Assembly (NCBI GenBank): GCA_003725745.1
Contig: RHDP01000001.1
Span: forward strand, 6,737,501-6,801,500
Reading direction: 5' to 3'
Length of the DNA: 64,000 nt
Source of the DNA: Streptomyces sp. I6
GTDB lineage: Bacteria > Actinomycetota > Actinomycetes > Streptomycetales > Streptomycetaceae
Shown here: positions 56,202 through 64,000 of the stretch, in pieces
Numbering within the stretch: the stretch's first letter is position 1
Layout of the letters: each line of letters begins with the position of its first letter
Translations under genes and position numbers: made by a program
The notes under the pieces: generated by a model
The model's database searches: none
Told to the model about the DNA's origin: nothing
The model's input: only the letters and a program-made list of their open reading frames with translations

Positions 56202-57710
56202 CCTCCTCGCACGCGCGTGTGCCGAGCGCGCCGGCCATCCGGCCGTGGTCGACCCCGGCGGCAGCCTCTCGTACCGCGACCTGGGAACCAGGGTGGACCG
56301 GGCGGTGGGCTGGCTGCGCACCCACGGCGTCACCGGCGGAGCCCGGGTGGTGTACGCCGGAGGCAACGACCACGCCTTCCTCGCCCTGTTCTACGCCACG
56401 CTCCGCATCGGCGCCGTCTTCGTGCCGGTCCACCCGGAACTGACCGATGCCCAGGTCGACCACATCGTCGGCGACTGCGGGGCCGCCCTGGCTGTCTGCA
56501 CCCCCACCGCGGGCCGGCGGGCCCGGCGCACCGTGGAGGTCGACCGCGCCCGGCAGGAGATCCAGGACTCTCCCCCCGACCGCTTCGCCGGCGCCGTCTC
56601 GGACGACGACGTCGCCCTGCTCATCTACACCTCCGGCACGACCGGTCGCCCGAAGGGCGTGGTGTGCCCCACCGGCAGGTGCTCGCGGCGGTACGGGCGG
56701 TCGACGCGTGCCTCGGCTACCGCGCCGACGACGTCGTGCTGTGCCGCCTGCCGCTCTCCTTCGACTACGGGCTCTACCAGGCGCTGCTCTGCGCCCAGGC
56801 GGGATCCACCCTGGTCCTGGTGGAGCGCAGCGGCGACCGGGCGCTGCTGAGCGCCATCGAACGGCACGGGGTCACGATCGTGCCGCTCGTGCCCTCGCTG
56901 GCCCAGATGCTCACCCTGCTGCAGCGCAGGCTGCGCCGGCCCACCGGCGTCCGGCTGTTCACCAACACGGGAGCCCGTCCCGGCAGGGCGGTCATGTCGG
57001 AGCTACTGGAGCTCTTCCCCGGTGCGGTGTTCGCCTCGATGTACGGGATGACGGAGTGCCAGCGCATCTCGGTGCTCGACCCCGCGCTGTACGAGGCCCA
57101 CCCGGATTCCGTGGGCCGGCCGATCCCCGGCGACCACGTGCGCGTCGTCGGCGCGGACGGGCGCGCCCTCGGCCCCGGCGAGGTGGGGGAGATCGTCGTG
57201 TGGGGCAGCACGGTGATGGACGGCTACTGGGGGATCCTCCCGGAGGAGCAGAACCGGTACGTCCGCCGTCCCGACGGCTCGCTCGAACTCCACACCGGAG
57301 ACCGGGGATACCTCGACGCGGCCGGTCTGCTGTACTTCGTCGGCCGCGACGACGACATGATCAAGCGGCGCGGCGTCCGCATGGGCCTCACCGAGATCGA
57401 GGACGCCGCCGAACGGATCCCCGGGGTGACCGCAGCGGTCGCGCTGCGCCCCGAACACGAGGACGCAGCGCTGCAGCTGGCGGTGCGCACCTGCCACAGT
57501 CCCGAGGAGGTCCGCAGGCGTCTCGCGCGGCTCCTGGACCGCGCCCGGCTGCCCGACCGGATCATCCCGATCCCGTCCGTGCCCCTGACCGCCAACGGCA
57601 AGCCGGACCGCGAGGCCGTGCGGCGCCTGTGCGCCGCGGCGGCTCGGGACCACGACACCACCGCTCCTCCCGCACAGACCAGGACCCCCCATGAACCAGC
57701 CGCAGTTTGA
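56188..57710 (+). CDS. Acyl-AMP ligase / AMP-dependent synthetase (one frameshift)
   Basis: About 507 aa after restoring one C near 56665. LIYTSGTTGRPKGVVCP, SMYGMTECQRIS, LHTGDRGYLDAAG, GRDDDMIKRRGVRMGLTEIE and the catalytic Lys in LTANGKPDREAVRRL are present. With the free-standing ACP encoded next, it probably activates a carboxylic acid and loads the ACP. ATG at 56188 overlaps the acyltransferase gene; the 3' end overlaps the ACP gene. Confidence 0.88.
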
Positions 57711-57932
57711 CCGCCTCGTGGAACGGATCTGCTCCGTCACGGTGACCGACCCGCAGACCCTCTCGTGGACCTCGGCGTGGACTCGCTCCGCACCATCGCC
57801 CTGCTGATGGCGATCGAGGAGGAACTCGAGGTGGAACTCCACCCCCGCGTCCTCGCCGACCCGGCCCAGGCTTCCCCGGCGGGCCTGTGGCGCGCCGTCC
57901 AGGAGCAGCGGACCACCGGGACGGGGGACTGA
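57691..57932 (+). CDS. Acyl carrier protein (one frameshift)
   Basis: 80 aa when one base is restored near 57757. It begins MNQPQFDRLVERICSVTVTD and continues LVDLGVDSLRTIALLMAIEE with the phosphopantetheine Ser in DSL, then ELEVELHPRVLADP. A complete free-standing carrier protein within an acyl-assembly operon, between the acyl-AMP ligase (20-bp overlap) and the aminotransferase. Too short and broken to appear as a long open frame. Confidence 0.85.
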
Positions 57933-57937
57933 TCGCC

Positions 57938-59114
57938 ATGTGGACGGACACGCGACCCGCCGTGGAGATGCCGCGTCTGTTCGAGCGGGGCGGGGACACG
58001 GTCTCCTTCGCCGGCGGGCTGCCCGACCTCGACGTCCTGCCGCTGGACGCGATCTCGCGCCAGATGTCCGGGCTCGTACGGCTCGGCGGCAGGATCGCCC
58101 TCCAGTACAGCACCCCGCACGTCGCCCAGGCGCTCGTTCCGGCGATCGGCGACCTGATGGGGCGCGAGGGCGCCTGTCCGGCGGCGGCCGGCGACCTGGT
58201 CCCGACGAGCGGCTCCCAGATGGGGCTGATGGCGGTGGGACTCGCCCTGGCGGAGCCCGGGGAGACCGTGCTCGTGCAGACCCCCGCCTACCCGGGCGCC
58301 GCCGCGGCCTTCCGCACGGCCGGCCTGAGGCTGCACGCCATGCCCCGGGACGCCCGGGGCCTGGCGCCGGAAGGGCTGCGTGAAACGATTCTTCAACTGC
58401 GGCGGGAGGGACGCACCGCGCGGCTCGTCTACTGCAACCCGACCTTCCAGAACCCCACCGGCGCCACCCTCCCCGCCGACCGCCGCCGGGAACTGCTCGC
58501 GGTGGCCGGGGAACTCGGCCTGACGGTGATCGAGGACAACCCCTACGGGCTGCTGGGCTTCGACGGGCAGACCACCGACACCCTCAAGGCGCTCGCCCCG
58601 GACCGCGTCGTGTACCTCGGCACCTTCTCCAAGGTCTTCGCGCCTGGCCTGCGCTGCGGCTGGATCGCCGCGCCCCGTGAGCAGGCCGCGGCGCTGCGCC
58701 GCACCACGGAGGTGATGGCGCTGTCCCCGTCCGCGCTGGCCCAGGCCGCGATCGCCGCCTTCCACGCGCGCAGCGGATGGACGGAGCTGATCGACCGGTA
58801 CCGCGCCTCCTACCGCGAACGCTGCGCGCTCATGGCGGACGCCCTGGAGCGCGAACTCGGCGGCGACGGGCAGTGGACGTGGCGGCGGCCGCAGGGGGCT
58901 TCTACCTGTGGCTGCGCCACCGCGACGGCCTCGACACCGGCCCTCTCGCCGCGGCGGCCGCCGAGCACGGCGTCTCCTTCGTCCCCGGCAGCCACTTCCG
59001 GATCGACGGGGGCCTTCCGACGCCCTGCGGCTGTGCTTCAGCCACGTGCCCAGGGAGCGGATCGCCGTGGGCGTCTCCCGCCTGGCCACCGTTCTCCGGG
59101 GAGCCGCGGCATGA
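57938..59114 (+). CDS. PLP aminotransferase, MocR/AAT fold I (two frameshifts)
   Basis: About 392 aa with deletions restored near 58899 and 59015. VSFAGGLPDLDVLPLDAI, YCNPTFQNPTGATLPADRRR, VIEDNPYGLLGF and the PLP-Lys region LGTFSKVFAPGLRCGWIAAP mark a fold-type I aminotransferase of the 2-aminoadipate/kynurenine type without the GntR domain. GGGGGA precedes ATG at 57938. Its stop overlaps the LanB-like start (ATGA). It could set or remove an amino group on the acyl or amino-acid building block. Confidence 0.88.
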
Positions 59115-61431
59115 GCGAAACGCCGCGGCCGGCCCGCACCCTCGGCCGTGCGGCCTTCGGCCCGTCCTATCCTCTCGCCGGCAGCGACTGGCGGGTGTGG
59201 GACGTCGGACTGCTGCGCGGCGCCGGCTTCCCGGTGTCCGGGCTGGAACTGCTCCGGGGCCCCCGGGCGGCCCGGGCCGCCCGGCTCGTGGAGTCCGAGG
59301 GACTCGAGGCTTTCCGCGCCGCCTACCGGGCGGACAGCGCCGCCGAGTCGCGGGCACTGGCCGGCCTGGCCGCGGACGACAAGTTCCGACGGGCCGTCGC
59401 CTGGCAGAACCGCACGGTGTACCACGTGCTGGACTCGGTGGCGGCCTGCCGTGGCAGCGCGAGCAGGCGCCGGCGGCGGGAACGCGGCGTCGCCATGTAC
59501 TGGCTGCGCTACTGCGCCAAGGCCGACATGATCGGCTTCTTCGGCCCCGGCGCGTGGATCAGCGTCGGCCGGGGGCGGCGCGCCGTGGACCTCGACCACG
59601 GGCCCGCGCTGACGTCGGAGAGCCGGACGTCGTTCGAACGCTGGGCGGTGGCCGCACTCGCCGACTGGATGGTGGCGCAGCCGGGTGCCCGCTGGTGGTT
59701 CCCGCCGATGCTCAGGGCCGACGTCCACCTCGCCGGGGACCGGCTCGTCCTCCCGGGCGGCCGCACGATCCGCCTGAGGGACGACGACGTCCGCGTCCTG
59801 CGCCTCGCCGACGGCGACCGCAGCGCCGAGGCCGTCGCCCAGGCCGCGGGCTGGGATCCGGCCTCGGCCCGGGAGCGGGTGGAGAAGGCCCTGAAGCGGC
59901 TCATGCGGCAGCGCGTGCTGACCTGGGACGCCAACATCCCCGTCGACGTACGCGCCGAGGAGGTCCTGCGCAGGCGCGTGGCGGGCATCGGCGATCCCGC
60001 GCTGCTCGCACGGTTCGCGAGCGTCCTGGCGGAACTCGACGGGCTGCGGGACACGATCGACCGCACGCGCAGCGCGGAGGAACTCGCCGACGCGCTCGAC
60101 CGGCTCGACGCGTTCTTCGTCCGCACCACGGGACAGGCCGCCTCACGCGAGCAGGGAAAGATGTACGCCGGCCGCACGCTGTGCTACCAGGACTCGCTCC
60201 GGGACTGCCGCATGGACCTGGGGCGCGACTTCCTCGACGGCATCGCCCGCCCTCTGGCCCTCGTGGCCGGCGCCGCGGACTGGTTCGGCAATCGCCTGGC
60301 CGAACTCGTGGAGGCGGAGGTCGCGGGGTTCGTCCGCGAGGCCGCCCGCGGCCGGGGCGGCACGGTGGCTCTCGCCGACGTGTGGCCGCGGGTGCTCAAC
60401 CTCTTCTGGGGAGACACCGCCGCCCCGGTGCGGACCGCCACCCGCGAGCTGGCCCGCAAGTGGCAGGAGACGCTCGGGGTGGACCCGGCGGCCGAACTGC
60501 CGGCACGCCTGGAGTTCCCGGTCGCGGACATCGAGGAGCGGGCCCGGGAGCTGTTCGCCACCGGGCCGGTGCGCTCGCCCCATCTCGCCCTGCACAGCCC
60601 CGACCTGCAGATCGCGGCCCCGTCGACCGACGCGGTCAACGCCGGCCGGTACACGGTCGTACTCGGTGAACTGCACGCCTGCCTCGCGACGCTGGACCCG
60701 GGTTCGCTCGACTGGACCACCGACGGGCCCTCACTTCGCGACAAGGTCAACGCGGCCGTGGGCGCGCGGCGCCTGGTACCGCTGCTGCCGGTCGACTGGA
60801 CGCGCAACAGCGGACGGGTGGTCCCCGCTCCCGTCGGGACGGCCGACCGGCTCATCGGCTTCACGCGGGCCCCCTTCGACGACCGTGCCCGGGTGGATCC
60901 GGCGGCGGCCATCACCCTGTGCGAGACGGACGGCACCGTCACCGCGACCACACCCGACGGCAGCGAGTGGAACATCGCCGAACTCCTCGCGGTACCGATC
61001 TCGATCATCGCCGCCGACGCATTCAAGATCGGACTCGACCGGGCGCACGCTCCCCGTGTCACCCTCGGCGGCCTGGTCCTGTTCCGGGAGACCTGGCGGC
61101 AGCCGGCCCGGGGGTCGGCCTGCCGGAGAAGGCGGACGCCGAGGGCGACTACCTGGCCGTACGGAGCTGGTGCGCCCGCAACGCCCTGCCCGATCTGCTC
61201 TTCGTCAAGTTCCAGGCGGAGACCAAGCCGTACCTCGTCGACTTCACCAGCCCGACGCTGGTCCTGTACTTCGCCAACCTGGTCCGCGCCGCATCCCGGC
61301 AGGACCCCGAAGCGATCGTGAGCCTCAGCGAGCCGCTGCCGTCCCCGGACGAGTGCTGGCTGACGGACTCGCACGGCGAACGGTACGTCAGCGAACTACG
61401 CCTGCAGATCAGCAGAAAGGTGCCGGAATGA
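59111..61431 (+). CDS. Lantibiotic dehydratase (LanB)-like protein (one frameshift)
   Basis: About 773 aa after restoring one base near 61110 (WRQPAR|GVGLPEKADAEG). The AMYWLRYCAKADMIGFFGPG segment, the central SREQGKMYAGRTLCYQDSLR block and the C-terminal YLVDFTSPTLVLYFANLVRA, LPSPDECWLTDSHGERYVSE follow the LanB N-terminal (tRNA-dependent) domain. It lacks an obvious separate elimination domain and no Ser/Thr/Cys precursor peptide is adjacent. This size is shared by peptide-aminoacyl-tRNA ligases and by orphan LanB proteins. Coupled to both neighbours by ATGA. Confidence 0.8.
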
Positions 61432-62485
61432 GCCTGGTAACCCGTGACGGCTCGGCCCTCTCCACGGCCCGTCGCCCCAGGGACCCCGATATCACCGCGA
61501 CGATCGGCGGAACGCCACTCGTCGCACTCGACCGCCTCTTCCCACCCGAGCGGTTCCAGGTGTACGCGAAGTGCGAGCGCTTCAACCCCGGCGGAAGCAT
61601 CAAGGACCGCGCGGCCAAGTCGATGCTCGAGGAGGCCATCCGGACGTCGAAGGTCGTCCCCGGCGTCTCCACGGTGGTCGAGTCGTCCTCCGGCAATCTC
61701 GGGATCGCGCTCGCCCAGCTCTGCAACTTCCACGGAATCGCACTCGTCTGCGTCGTGGACCCCCACACCACCACGCAGAACATCGCCATCATGCGGGCCT
61801 ACGGCGCGCGGGTCGAGGTCGTCGACCGCGACCCCGCCTCCGGCCAGTACCTGCCCGCCCGCATCGCGAGGGTCCGGGCACTGCTGGAAGCCGTCCCCGA
61901 CGCCTACTGGCCCAACCAGTACGCGAACGAGTGCAACGCCCTGGCACACCACCACACGATGCGCGAGATCTGCGAGGCCCTTCCCCGCGCACCGGACCAC
62001 CTCTTCCTCGCGACCAGCACCACCGGAACGCTCCGCGGCTGCGCGGACTACTGCCGCGAGAACGGGCTGGCCACCAGGGTGACGGCGGTGGACGCCGTGG
62101 GCAGTGTGATCTTCGGGCCCCCGAGCCGGGCAGCATCCGCCACCCGCGCAGGATCCCCGGACACGGAGCGGCGATCGTGCCGCCGCTCCTGCGACCGGAC
62201 CTCGCGGACCGGGTCGTCAGGGTCACCGACTACGAATGCGTACGCGGCTGCCGCCGGCTGCTCGCCAGCGAATCCATCCTCGCCGGCGGTTCGTCGGGCG
62301 CCGTCGTCAGCGCCCTGCAGCGGTCCTCGTCCTCGATCGAGCCGGGCGCCACCTGCGTCGTGGTGCTTCCCGACGGTGGCGACCGCTACCTCGACACCAT
62401 CTACTCCGACTCCTGGGTGGACACCCACCTCCGGCCGTACCCCAACCGCTCGCCCCACCACGAACAGGACAGGAACGAGGTATGA
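61428..62485 (+). CDS. SbnA-like PLP synthase, cysteine-synthase family (one frameshift)
   Basis: About 352 aa. TIGGTPLVALDRLFPP, the PLP Lys in FNPGGSIKDRAAKSML, phosphate/carboxylate loop ESSSGNLGIALAQLC, STTGTLRGCADY and ILAGGSSGAVVSAL are typical of the family. With an SbnB-like gene directly after it, the best reading is N-(2-amino-2-carboxyethyl)-L-glutamate synthase (O-phosphoserine plus glutamate), the first step to L-2,3-diaminopropionate. One base is missing near 62115 in GGGCCCCCG. Ends overlap both neighbours by ATGA. Confidence 0.87.
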
Positions 62486-63510
62486 GGATCCTCAACCGAG
62501 ACGACGTCGCAGCCGCTCTGACGGATCGTGAACCCGCCGTTCTCGACGCGGTGCGCGCCGCCTACCTCCTCCACGGCCAGGGCCGTTCGCGGGTGCCGTT
62601 CTCCGGTTTCCTGCGCCCCCCGGAGCCCGACGGCTCCCGCATCATCTCCCTGCCCGCCTACCTGGGAGGTCCCGAACCCGTGATGGGCATGAAGTGGATC
62701 TCCTCCTTCCCCGGGAACGTGGACGAGGGACTGCAGCGGGCGTCCTCCGTCCTGGTCCTCAACGACCTGCGCACCGGGTATCCGGTCGCGCTGCTCGAGG
62801 GCAGCCGGATCTCCGCGTCGCGGACCGCCGCGAGCGCCGCCCTCGCCAGCGCGGCGCTCCACGGTGCGTGCGCGGTGCGCACCGCGGCGCTCATCGGGTG
62901 CGGCACGATCAACCAGCGGGTCCTGGCGTTCCTCGCGCGGACCCATCCGGAACTGGAGGCGGTGCTGCTCCACGACGCGGTGCCGGACCGCGCCGAGGTC
63001 CTCGCCGCCGAGCTGCGCCGCCTGCACCCGGGGATCGCCTTCCGCACCGGCGACGCCGCCGCAGCGCTCAGCGCCCGTACGGTGAGCGTGGCGACCACCG
63101 ACTCGAGCTACTGGCTCGATCTCGCCTCCTATCCCCAACGGCCCGACGGCCAGGTGATCCTGCACCTGTCGCTGCGCGATCTCAGCACCGCGTCGGTGCT
63201 CGCCGCCCACAACGTGGTCGACGACACCGAGCACGCCGTCCGCGAGCACACCTCCCTCCACATGGCCGAACAGGAGGTCGGCAACCGGGACTTCGTGCAC
63301 GCCGAGATCGCCTCCGTGCTCGACGGCTCGGTACGGCCCGACACCGCCGGGACCACCGTCTTCTCCCCCTTCGGCCTGGGCATCCTCGACCTCGCGGTCG
63401 CGCGGGAGGTGCTCGGGTCCGCCATCCGGGCGGGGCTGGGCACCGAGGTCGGGGGTTTCGCCCCCGGCAGCCACCGGGTGACGGCGGCCATGACGGAGAA
63501 GTCGGCATGA
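62482..63510 (+). CDS. SbnB-like dehydrogenase, ornithine cyclodeaminase family
   Basis: 342 aa, intact. The dimerisation domain (MRILNRDDVAAALTDREPAV, MGMKWISSFPGN) and Rossmann domain (TAALIGCGTINQRVLAFLAR, TTDSSYWLD) match SbnB, which oxidatively cleaves the SbnA product to L-2,3-diaminopropionate and 2-oxoglutarate with NAD+. Conserved MAEQEVGNRDFVHAEI and FSPFGLGILDLAVA agree. The adjacency to an SbnA-like gene separates it from true ornithine cyclodeaminase. ATGA overlaps at both ends. Confidence 0.9.
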   Translation: MRILNRDDVAAALTDREPAVLDAVRAAYLLHGQGRSRVPFSGFLRPPEPDGSRIISLPAYLGGPEPVMGMKWISSFPGNVDEGLQRASSVLVLNDLRTGYPVALLEGSRISASRTAASAALASAALHGACAVRTAALIGCGTINQRVLAFLARTHPELEAVLLHDAVPDRAEVLAAELRRLHPGIAFRTGDAAAALSARTVSVATTDSSYWLDLASYPQRPDGQVILHLSLRDLSTASVLAAHNVVDDTEHAVREHTSLHMAEQEVGNRDFVHAEIASVLDGSVRPDTAGTTVFSPFGLGILDLAVAREVLGSAIRAGLGTEVGGFAPGSHRVTAAMTEKSA

Positions 63511-64000
63511 GCGGCCCCGAAAGCCTCTTCCCCGAGGGCACGAGGGCCCTGGTCACCGGCGCGTCCCGGGGCATCGGCGCGGCGATCGCCGTCACCCTGG
63601 CCGAGCACGGGTGCGACGTCGCCGTCAACTACCGCTCCAACGCGTCCAAGGCCGAGGACGTCGCCCGGCGGATCCGCGGCCTCGGCAGGAAGAGTCTGCT
63701 GCTCCAGGCGGACGTCTCCGACGAGGCGCAGGTCACCGCGATGTACAGGCAGCTGAGGTCCGCGTGGGGTTCGCTCGACGTGGCGGTGCTCAACTCCGGG
63801 GTGACCGCCGACGGGCATCTGGCCGCCATGAGCGGCGCCAAGTGGCGGCAGGTGATCGACACCAACCTCACCGGCACCTTCCTCACCGCGCGTGAGGCCA
63901 CCAAGCTCATGTACGTCACCGGCGGTGCGATCGTCCTCATCGCGTCCACCAGCGGCGTCGCTGGCCGGGCGGGCCAGGCCAACTACGCCGCGAGCAAGGC
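63507..64000 (+). CDS. FabG-like 3-oxoacyl-ACP reductase / SDR (partial, runs off the edge)
   Basis: 164 codons seen. The NAD(P)-binding motif TGASRGIGAAIAVTLAEHG, LNSGVTADG (NAG-equivalent), and catalytic Ser in VLIASTSGVAG followed by the YxxxK motif in NYAASKA at the window edge mark a classical SDR. With an ACP and acyltransferase in the operon it probably reduces a 3-oxoacyl-ACP. ATG at 63507 overlaps the SbnB-like stop. Confidence 0.9.
   Translation, partial: MSGPESLFPEGTRALVTGASRGIGAAIAVTLAEHGCDVAVNYRSNASKAEDVARRIRGLGRKSLLLQADVSDEAQVTAMYRQLRSAWGSLDVAVLNSGVTADGHLAAMSGAKWRQVIDTNLTGTFLTAREATKLMYVTGGAIVLIASTSGVAGRAGQANYAASK

Noticed and set aside
57887-61321. Apparent aminotransferase-LanB fusion of 1144 aa
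   Set aside because: Two base deletions in the aminotransferase put it in frame with the next gene. The normal aminotransferase end and the LanB ATG with ATGA overlap are both present.

Overview
The window is chromosomal DNA of a high-GC actinomycete, almost certainly a Streptomyces. Base composition is about 72-74% GC, GC3 in genes is close to 100%, GTG starts and 4-bp ATGA/GTGA overlaps are common, and the gene families are typical of that genus. No insertion sequence, CRISPR array or phage gene was seen.

Layout. (1) 1-16.9 kb is housekeeping and transport: a DUF4396 membrane protein, a coupled GNAT/PaaX pair, a secreted-type alpha/beta hydrolase, a formamide/acetamide operon (fmdB-amiS-fmdA), tandem crcB fluoride channels, NAD-dependent formate dehydrogenase, an ABC exporter, and a two-component system divergent from an MMPL transporter. 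(2) 17.2-36.1 kb is a biosynthetic cluster of the pheganomycin/resorcinomycin type. A minus-strand operon (amidinotransferase-dpgA-dpgB-dpgC-aminotransferase-P450) should make a guanidinylated, ring-modified 3,5-dihydroxyphenylglycine. A 37-aa precursor peptide with two NVKD cores, two PGM1-type ATP-grasp peptide ligases, a B12/radical SAM methyltransferase, a graspetide-like ATP-grasp protein, a methyltransferase and a heterodimeric ABC exporter complete it. A degenerate tRNA-Asp-like gene sits just beyond its end. (3) 36.4-53 kb is mixed: an ankyrin protein, a 165-bp tandem repeat, PhoD phosphatase, a DUF1737 protein, a three-gene set (enoyl-CoA hydratase, TmpA-like membrane reductase, adenylation enzyme), an MFS exporter, a regulatory ATPase, and a PadR repressor divergent from a membrane protein. 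(4) 53.3-64 kb is the start of a second biosynthetic operon, cut by the window end: ABC-2 exporter, malonyltransferase, acyl-AMP ligase, ACP, aminotransferase, LanB-like protein, SbnA- and SbnB-like enzymes (L-2,3-diaminopropionate supply) and a FabG-like reductase.

How the parts work together. In the pheganomycin-like cluster, DpgA/B/C and the aminotransferase supply dihydroxyphenylglycine, the amidinotransferase adds the guanidine, P450/methyltransferase/rSAM enzymes decorate the ring, and a PGM1-type ligase is expected to join this acid to the N-terminus of a ribosomal NVKD peptide. The last operon looks like an acyl-ACP or amino-acyl assembly line that uses diaminopropionate.

Data quality. 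At least 29 apparent frameshifts were found in about 20 genes. Nearly all are single-base deletions in short G/C runs, with well-conserved protein on both sides. I read these as consensus errors rather than gene decay, and list those genes as CDS with the shift noted.
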